Assembly (NCBI RefSeq): GCF_000565285.1
Contig: NZ_APVL01000003.1
Span: 279,980-343,979, forward strand
DNA: 64,000 bases
Direction of reading: 5' to 3'
Source of the DNA: Cytobacillus firmus DS1
Lineage (GTDB): Bacteria; Bacillota; Bacilli; Bacillales; Cytobacillaceae
Of this stretch, positions 56,513 through 64,000 are shown piece by piece. Made by a program: the position numbers and the translations under genes. The notes below the pieces were generated by a model. That model was not told the DNA's origin. It was given only the letters and a program-made list of their open reading frames with translations, and made no database searches. Numbering within the stretch: position 1 is the stretch's first letter; the number at the start of each line of letters is the position of its first letter.

Positions 56513-57631
56513 ATGCATATAGAACAGTTGCTGTTAAAAAATTACCGGAATTACGAAGAGCTTGAAGTCAATTTCGAAAATAAAGTGAATGTAATTTTGG
56601 GAGAGAACGCCCAGGGAAAGACAAATGTCATGGAATCGATCTATGTGCTGGCAATGGCAAAGTCCCATCGGACATCAAATGACAAAGATCTTATTCGCTG
56701 GGATCAGGAATATGCTAAAATAGAGGGAAGGGTCCAAAAAAGGCAAGGATCCCTGCCCATGCAATTAGTCATCAGCAAAAAAGGCAAAAAAGCCAAATGC
56801 AATCATATAGAGCAGCAGAAATTAAGCCAGTATGTCGGCAATATGAATGTTGTGATGTTCGCGCCTGAAGATCTCCATCTTGTGAAAGGGAGCCCTCAAG
56901 TAAGGCGTCGTTTTATTGATATGGAGATTGGGCAGGTTTCACCTGTCTATTTGCATGATATCAGCCAGTATCAGAAAATCCTCCAGCAGCGCAACCACTA
57001 TCTGAAAATGCTCCAGATCAAAAAGCAGACCGACCATACCATGCTTGAGATTTTAACAGAGCAATTCATTGAGATGGCTGCAAAGATTGTTTCAAAACGT
57101 TACGAGTTCCTCAGACTCCTCGAGAATTGGGCACAGCCGATCCATGAAGGAATTTCAAGAGGGCTTGAGACCTTGAAAATTGAGTACAAGCCTTCTGCTG
57201 AGGTATCAGAAGAACAAGATTTGTCGAAAATGGTTAAAGTATACAAGGATAAATTCGAAAAAGTAAAAAACAGGGAAATAGACCGCGGCGTCACTATGTT
57301 TGGGCCGCATCGGGATGACCTGATTTTTCATGTGAATGGGCGCGATGTGCAGACATTCGGTTCACAGGGCCAGCAAAGAACGACGGCTCTTTCGGTTAAG
57401 CTTGCTGAAATCGAACTGATCCATTCTGAGATTGGAGAATATCCGATTCTGCTGCTGGATGACGTCCTCTCGGAATTGGACGATTATCGCCAATCCCATT
57501 TATTGAATACCATTCAAGGAAAAGTACAGACGTTTGTCACTACTACAAGCGTTGATGGGATAGACCACCAGACACTAAAAGAAGCAGCAGCGTTCAGTGT
57601 GGAGTCAGGGAGAATCAAGAAGATTCAGTGA
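56513..57631 (+). CDS. recF: DNA replication and repair protein RecF
   Basis: 372 residues. SMC-like ATPase: Walker [15 protein letters not shown], signature [16 protein letters not shown], Walker [14 protein letters not shown]. Loads RecA at gaps with RecO and RecR. AAAGGATG precedes the ATG. Confidence 0.97.
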   Translation: MHIEQLLLKNYRNYEELEVNFENKVNVILGENAQGKTNVMESIYVLAMAKSHRTSNDKDLIRWDQEYAKIEGRVQKRQGSLPMQLVISKKGKKAKCNHIEQQKLSQYVGNMNVVMFAPEDLHLVKGSPQVRRRFIDMEIGQVSPVYLHDISQYQKILQQRNHYLKMLQIKKQTDHTMLEILTEQFIEMAAKIVSKRYEFLRLLENWAQPIHEGISRGLETLKIEYKPSAEVSEEQDLSKMVKVYKDKFEKVKNREIDRGVTMFGPHRDDLIFHVNGRDVQTFGSQGQQRTTALSVKLAEIELIHSEIGEYPILLLDDVLSELDDYRQSHLLNTIQGKVQTFVTTTSVDGIDHQTLKEAAAFSVESGRIKKIQ

Positions 57632-57640
57632 GGTGATCGC

Positions 57641-57889
57641 ATGTACATCCATATAGGTGAAGATGTGCTGGTCCGGGCAAGGGATATTGTCGCTATTATT
57701 GATAAAGAAACAGTCCTTGCTTCCGAGTATGCAAAAGAGCATAAGGAGAGCCGGGAGGAATCAGTTGTGAACCTTGCGAAGGGTTCCTATAAATCTGTGG
57801 TCGTCACAACAGAAAAGATCTATTTTTCTCCGCTATCCTCAGGCACGTTAAAAAAACGATCCCATAAACTAAGTGTTCATGAATTTTAA
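57641..57889 (+). CDS. remB: Extracellular matrix regulator RemB
   Basis: 82 residues, DUF370 family. MYIHIGEDVLVRARDIVAII and SVVVTTEKIYFSPLSSGTLKKR match B. subtilis YaaB/RemB, a partner of RemA in biofilm-matrix gene activation. 9 nt after recF with GAGGTGATCGC ribosome site; gyrB follows. Confidence 0.93.
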   Translation: MYIHIGEDVLVRARDIVAIIDKETVLASEYAKEHKESREESVVNLAKGSYKSVVVTTEKIYFSPLSSGTLKKRSHKLSVHEF

Positions 57890-57984
57890 AGACAGGCCGG
57901 ATCCATTACGGAAAGAGGCAAGTCAGTGAAAATTATAGTTTGGCTCATCCAAATGCCAGGCTTTTTTATAGATTAGTGAAATAG

Positions 57985-59931
<1,947 letters not shown>

Positions 59932-59938
59932 TCAAAAG

Positions 59939-59966
59939 CCAGGATAGGATAACTATCCTGCTTTTA
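59939..59966 (+). terminator. Hairpin after gyrB
   Basis: CAGGATAG-GATAA-CTATCCTG then CTTTTAC. Weak T-run; may reduce read-through into gyrA. Confidence 0.55.
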
Positions 59967-60072
59967 CATAAGAAAGCGTCACTTTCTGAGTACAACGATA
60001 ATCTACTAAATGTTTTACAAATTAAGAGGCTATGGGTAAATACCAAGTCCCTTAAAAAGGGAGGTTCTTTAT

Positions 60073-62598
60073 ATGGCTGATACGCCAAGGTCCCAAATAA
60101 AAGAAATTAACATTAGCCAGGAAATGCGTTCATCATTCCTGGACTACGCCATGAGTGTAATTGTTTCACGTGCCCTTCCAGATGTGCGTGATGGATTAAA
60201 ACCGGTGCACCGCCGTATTCTGTATGCGATGCATGATCTCGGCATGCATTCAGATAAGCCTTATAAAAAGTCAGCACGTATCGTGGGAGATGTAATTGGT
60301 AAGTATCATCCTCACGGTGACTCTGCCGTTTATGAAACAATGGTGCGTATGGCGCAGGACTTTAACTATCGATACATGCTGGTTGACGGACATGGCAACT
60401 TCGGTTCAGTGGATGGCGATTCTGCGGCTGCCATGCGTTATACAGAAGCACGTATGTCCAAAATTTCAATGGAGCTTTTACGGGATATCAATAAAGATAC
60501 CATTGATTATCAGGATAACTATGATGGGGAAGAAAAGGAGCCGGCTGTACTGCCTGCCCGTTTCCCTAATTTGCTGGTCAATGGAACTTCAGGAATCGCT
60601 GTCGGGATGGCCACTAATATTCCTCCCCACCAGCTTGGAGAAGTGATTGATGGGGTTTTAGCCATAAGCAAAGACCCTGAAATGACCATTCCGGAACTAA
60701 TGGATATTATCCCTGGGCCGGACTTTCCGACTGCCGGAATGATTTTAGGAAGAAGCGGAATCCGAAAAGCCTATGAAACCGGCCGCGGTTCAATCACTTT
60801 GCGTGCTAAAGTAGAGGTTGAAGAAAAGGCTAATGGCAAAGAGGTCATTATTGTACATGAAATTCCATATCAGGTTAACAAAGCAAAACTGATAGAAAAA
60901 ATTGCGGAACTGGTCAGAGATAAGAAAATTGACGGTATTACCGACCTGCGTGATGAATCTGACCGTAACGGAATGCGTATTGTTATTGAAGTCAGAAGAG
61001 ACGCAAATGCAAGTGTACTATTAAATAATCTCTATAAACAAACAGCCCTTCAAACAAGCTTTGGTATTAATCTTCTGGCATTGGTGGATGGACAGCCTAA
61101 GGTTCTGAATTTAAAGCAGTGCCTTGAATACTATTTAGAACATCAAAAGGTTGTTATTCGCCGGAGGACACAATTTGAGTTAAGAAAAGCGGAAGCCCGT
61201 GCACATATTTTAGAAGGCTTAAGGATAGCACTTGATCATCTTGATGAGGTTATTAATCTGATCCGCAGCTCACAGACTACAGATATTGCCCGCGAAGGAT
61301 TAATGACCAAATTTGATCTTTCCGAAAAGCAGGCTCAAGCTATTCTTGATATGCGTCTGCAGCGTCTGACAGGCTTGGAGCGTGAAAAGATTGAAGACGA
61401 ATATTCAAGTCTTGTAGCGCTTATTGCAGAATTAAAAGCTATTTTGGCTGATGAAGAAAAAGTACTGGAAATCATCCGTGAAGAATTAACTGAGATCAAG
61501 GAAAGATTCAACGATAAACGCCGGACTGAAATAGTAGCAGGCGGCATCGAAAATATTGAAGACGAAGACCTGATCCCGCGCGAGAATATTGTTCTGACGC
61601 TAACTCATAAGGGATACATCAAGCGTCTTCCAGTCTCGACTTACCGTGCCCAAAAGCGCGGTGGGCGGGGAATCCAGGGGATGGGAACCAATGAGGATGA
61701 CTTTGTGGAACACCTCATAACCACATCCACACACGATACCATCCTGTTCTTTACGAACAAAGGAAAGGTATATCGCGCTAAAGGATACGAAATTCCTGAA
61801 TTCAGCCGTACTGCGAAGGGAATTCCAATCATTAACCTTCTTGGTGTGGACAAAGATGAATGGGTAAATGCGATAATTCCTGTTGAAGAATTTGCCGATG
61901 ATTGGTTCCTGTTCTTTACCACTAAACAGGGGATTTCCAAGCGTTCACCATTATCATCCTTTGCCAATATCCGCAATAATGGTTTAATTGCTTTAAATCT
62001 GCGTGAAGATGATGAATTAATTTCAGTGCGTCTGACAGATGGCAGCAAGGAGATCATTATTGGAACCAGCCATGGCATGCTGATCCGATTCCCTGAAGAA
62101 GATGTTCGTTCGATGGGAAGAACGGCTACTGGTGTTAAGGGAATTAACTTAAGCAATGGTGATGAAGTCGTTGGCATGGAAGTTCTTGAGGATGACAGCC
62201 AAGTCCTGATTGTAACCAAAAACGGCTATGGGAAACGTACTCCTGCCGAAGAATACCGTGTACAGGGCAGAGGCGGTAAAGGAATCAAGACATGCAACAT
62301 CACTGATAAGAACGGAAGCCTTGTTTCCATGAAAGCTGTCACTGGGGAAGAAGACGTTATGCTTATTACAACAGGCGGCGTACTAATCCGTATGGCAGTC
62401 AGTGATATTTCCACCATGGGAAGAAACACGCAGGGTGTCAGACTCATCCGCATAAATGAAGATGCAGGCGAAGCGGTATCGACTGTAGCCAGAGTTGAAA
62501 AAGAAGAGGAAAAAGATGACGAAGAATTAACAAAGCCTCTTGAAGATGCCGATTCGCTTCCAGAAGAAGAAGTAACTGGCGATAATAGTGAGGAATAA
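60073..62598 (+). CDS. gyrA: DNA gyrase subunit A
   Basis: 841 residues: catalytic core with [12 protein letters not shown] (active Tyr), QRPD-equivalent region [15 protein letters not shown] (quinolone pocket with Ser), then six-blade C-terminal beta-pinwheel containing the GyrA-box (QKRGGRGIQ) and an acidic tail. Cuts and rejoins DNA for supercoiling. AAGGGAGG ribosome site. Confidence 0.98.
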   Translation: MADTPRSQIKEINISQEMRSSFLDYAMSVIVSRALPDVRDGLKPVHRRILYAMHDLGMHSDKPYKKSARIVGDVIGKYHPHGDSAVYETMVRMAQDFNYRYMLVDGHGNFGSVDGDSAAAMRYTEARMSKISMELLRDINKDTIDYQDNYDGEEKEPAVLPARFPNLLVNGTSGIAVGMATNIPPHQLGEVIDGVLAISKDPEMTIPELMDIIPGPDFPTAGMILGRSGIRKAYETGRGSITLRAKVEVEEKANGKEVIIVHEIPYQVNKAKLIEKIAELVRDKKIDGITDLRDESDRNGMRIVIEVRRDANASVLLNNLYKQTALQTSFGINLLALVDGQPKVLNLKQCLEYYLEHQKVVIRRRTQFELRKAEARAHILEGLRIALDHLDEVINLIRSSQTTDIAREGLMTKFDLSEKQAQAILDMRLQRLTGLEREKIEDEYSSLVALIAELKAILADEEKVLEIIREELTEIKERFNDKRRTEIVAGGIENIEDEDLIPRENIVLTLTHKGYIKRLPVSTYRAQKRGGRGIQGMGTNEDDFVEHLITTSTHDTILFFTNKGKVYRAKGYEIPEFSRTAKGIPIINLLGVDKDEWVNAIIPVEEFADDWFLFFTTKQGISKRSPLSSFANIRNNGLIALNLREDDELISVRLTDGSKEIIIGTSHGMLIRFPEEDVRSMGRTATGVKGINLSNGDEVVGMEVLEDDSQVLIVTKNGYGKRTPAEEYRVQGRGGKGIKTCNITDKNGSLVSMKAVTGEEDVMLITTGGVLIRMAVSDISTMGRNTQGVRLIRINEDAGEAVSTVARVEKEEEKDDEELTKPLEDADSLPEEEVTGDNSEE

Positions 62599-62603
62599 AT
62601 TTT

Positions 62604-62634
62604 TAGGAACACAGATTTGTGTTCCTTTTTTTTG
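62604..62634 (+). terminator. Terminator of gyrA
   Basis: AGGAACACA-GAT-TTGTGTTCCT then TTTTTTT. Confidence 0.9.
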
Positions 62635-62688
62635 TCCAAATAATGTAAAATGGTAAAAAAGACTCACTAAAGTTGGAGTGTGGAAACA

Positions 62689-63759
62689 TTGCGTGTACCC
62701 ATACAGGAATTAAAAGAAGGCTGTATCTTATCAGAAGATGTTTTCAGTTTGACGAATCGCCCTATTATCAGCAAAAAAACAGTGCTTACAAAGGAACTCC
62801 TGGATATTATGAAAATTTTCCTGATTGATGAAGCAGAAGTTGAAACTACCATGGTCAGCGGAAAGTCAATTGCTTCTGCCGGCAATCTGGACGAAGCCGA
62901 AGAAGTAACTGAATCAAGCTATATTAGTACATTCCTAAAAGGTGTTCAAAACTTCAAAAGGGAATTTTTATCCTGGCAATCAGGCCTTCCGGTTGATATT
63001 GCAAAAATAAGAAACATTATGATTCCGCTGATTGAAAAAATTGAGAAAAACCCCTCCGGAATCTTTTCCCTGCATCATCTTTCTACAAATGAAGATTATT
63101 TATACCAGCATTCAGTAGCTGTGGGAATGATCAGCGCCTTTATAGGAAACAAACTGAACTTAAATAAGGGAGAAGTTGTTCAGCTTGCCCTGGGAGGGTG
63201 CCTGGCTGATGCCGGTATGGCGAAAATAAATCCATCCATTCTACACAAAAGCACTGCATTAACCTCAAAAGAATTTGAAGAAATTAAAATGCATTCGACC
63301 CTCAGCTTTAAAATGGTTCAAAATATCTCTTTGTTAAGAGAAAGCACTAAGATCGGCATTATTCAGCACCATGAGCGGCTGGACGGCAGCGGTTACCCGT
63401 TTGGAGAACAAAGCAGCAAAATCAATCAGGCTGGACGAATCATTGCTGTAGCGGATGCATTTCATGCCATGACTTCCCAAAGGTTCTACAGAAGGAAGCA
63501 ATCTCCGTTTAAAGTGCTTGAAATGCTGATACAGGACAGTTTCGGCAAATTTGATATTCCATCCATCCAGGCGCTGGGCTCCGGCATCATGACTTTTTCC
63601 ATAGGGAGCCTGGTGAAGCTCTCTGATGGCCAGACTGCTGAAATCCTTTTTATAGAAGATAAATCACCCACCAGGCCCCTTGTGAAACTCATAGAAACCG
63701 GCGATATTATTCATTTAGAGAAAAACCGCCAGTTATTTATTGATGAAGTATTAAAATGA
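62689..63759 (+). CDS. HD-GYP-like domain protein with degenerate HD dyad
   Basis: 356 residues: N-terminal DUF3391-like region (about 1-70) and C-terminal HD-GYP-like domain (about 110-300). The GYP half HHERLDGSGYP is intact and a first His is in YLYQHSVAVG, but where active enzymes read HDIGK this one reads ADAGMAK (about residues 173-179). Active members hydrolyse c-di-GMP; this one is probably impaired. GGAG fits a TTG start at 62689 (MRVPIQELKEGC); GTG at 62680 is alternative. Between gyrA and an rRNA operon. Confidence 0.85.
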   Translation: MRVPIQELKEGCILSEDVFSLTNRPIISKKTVLTKELLDIMKIFLIDEAEVETTMVSGKSIASAGNLDEAEEVTESSYISTFLKGVQNFKREFLSWQSGLPVDIAKIRNIMIPLIEKIEKNPSGIFSLHHLSTNEDYLYQHSVAVGMISAFIGNKLNLNKGEVVQLALGGCLADAGMAKINPSILHKSTALTSKEFEEIKMHSTLSFKMVQNISLLRESTKIGIIQHHERLDGSGYPFGEQSSKINQAGRIIAVADAFHAMTSQRFYRRKQSPFKVLEMLIQDSFGKFDIPSIQALGSGIMTFSIGSLVKLSDGQTAEILFIEDKSPTRPLVKLIETGDIIHLEKNRQLFIDEVLK

Positions 63760-63783
63760 CTGCATTCCGCGGTCATTTTTTTA
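63754..63783 (+). terminator. Terminator of the HD-GYP gene
   Basis: AAATGAC / GTCATTT stem and TTTTTTATTT, overlapping the stop codon. Confidence 0.8.
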
Positions 63784-63831
63784 TTTAATTCCTTTACTTT
63801 AAAAAAAGATTAAGTTTCTATTAAAAAGTAC

Positions 63832-63942
63832 TTGCAATTAATAGATAAGAGCTGGTATACTAATTCAAGTCAGCGAGAGAGAAATAACATCAAATTGATG
63901 AGAAAAAAACTTGTTGACATTGATTATCAGAAATGATATATT
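63832..63942 (+). promoter_or_regulatory. Tandem rRNA-operon promoters P1 and P2
   Basis: P1: TTGCAA (63832-63837), 18 bp, TATACT (63856-63861). P2: TTGACA (63914-63919), 17 bp, TATATT (63937-63942). Spacing of about 80 bp between promoters is typical of Bacillus rrn operons. Confidence 0.85.
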
Positions 63943-63949
63943 AATTAAG

Positions 63950-64000
63950 TCGCCTAAAGCGGCGGATTGATCTTTGAAAACTGAACGAACAAAACGTCAA
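63950..64000 (+). other. rRNA operon leader (start only)
   Basis: GCCTAAAGCGGC dyad and TTGATCTTTGAAAACTGAAC, the leader/boxA-type sequence that precedes 16S rRNA in Bacillus. The 16S gene itself lies beyond the window. Confidence 0.75.

Noticed and set aside
60162..60177. parS-like TGTTTCACGTGCCCTT in gyrA
   Set aside because: Only the left half matches; the sequence is explained by gyrA codons for the conserved V-S-R-A-L-P.
61641..62219. Long antisense reading frame within gyrA
   Set aside because: Serine/arginine-rich shadow of a strongly conserved gene; no ribosome site or family features.

Overview
This is the replication-origin region of a Bacillaceae chromosome (Bacillus / Cytobacillus-like; genus is inference). 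The order rlmH - htrC - walJIHKR - purA - dnaB(dnaC) - rplI - gdpP - yybS - rpsR - ssb - rpsF - ychF - ... - yyaC - spo0J - soj - noc - rsmG - mnmG - mnmE - jag - yidC - rnpA - rpmH - oriC - dnaA - dnaN - yaaA - recF - remB - gyrB - gyrA matches the region around 0 degrees in Bacillus subtilis. Sporulation genes (yyaC, spo0J/soj, spoIIIJ-type yidC), Noc and WalHI place it among endospore-forming Bacillales. Genes left of about 52 kb mostly read leftward and those right of 53 kb read rightward, so the core is co-directional with forks leaving the origin.

Layout. (1) 1-16.6 kb is accessory: an effector-binding-domain fragment, an orphan histidine kinase, a MocR-type regulator divergent from three membrane-protein genes, GNAT and DinB-family genes, a frameshifted membrane-protein gene, a PadR / DUF1048 x3 / DrrAB-like ABC exporter locus with a decayed fourth DUF1048 copy, and an AT-rich stretch (11-16.6 kb). 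That stretch holds an orphan coiled-coil protein, a PAS histidine kinase, a chimeric AraC-cupin/VOC gene and degenerate copies of the rlmH 3' end. A roughly 50-bp imperfect palindrome occurs several times here. (2) 16.66-24.5 kb: rlmH, htrC and the walRKHIJ operon. (3) 24.7-31.3 kb: an M23 endopeptidase, four tRNA genes (Phe, Asp, Glu, Lys) plus a partial tRNA-Lys duplication, purA, the replicative helicase and rplI. (4) 31-42 kb: gdpP, yybS, rpsF-ssb-rpsR with an S6:S18-type leader, ychF, a molybdopterin oxidoreductase, MscS channel, yyaC and a DUF554 protein. (5) 42-52 kb: ParABS (spo0J/soj), noc, rsmG, mnmG, mnmE, jag, yidC, rnpA and rpmH. (6) 52-54.5 kb: bipartite oriC around dnaA. (7) 54.5-64 kb: dnaN, yaaA, recF, remB, gyrB, gyrA, an HD-GYP-like protein, and the tandem promoters and leader of an rRNA operon that runs off the window.

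The core genes cover replication initiation and elongation (DnaA, DnaN, DnaB, SSB, RecF, gyrase), origin segregation and division-site control (Spo0J, Soj, Noc, parS), cell-wall homeostasis (WalRK, WalHI, the M23 enzyme), translation and tRNA modification, c-di-AMP turnover and membrane insertion. The observations most worth a second look are: the rlmH 3' end acting as an apparent repeated insertion or recombination site, reminiscent of staphylococcal SCC attachment; a MocR regulator whose PLP lysine is glutamine; a paired, structurally conserved element at 24.7 and 45.1 kb; and a chimeric AraC/VOC gene.
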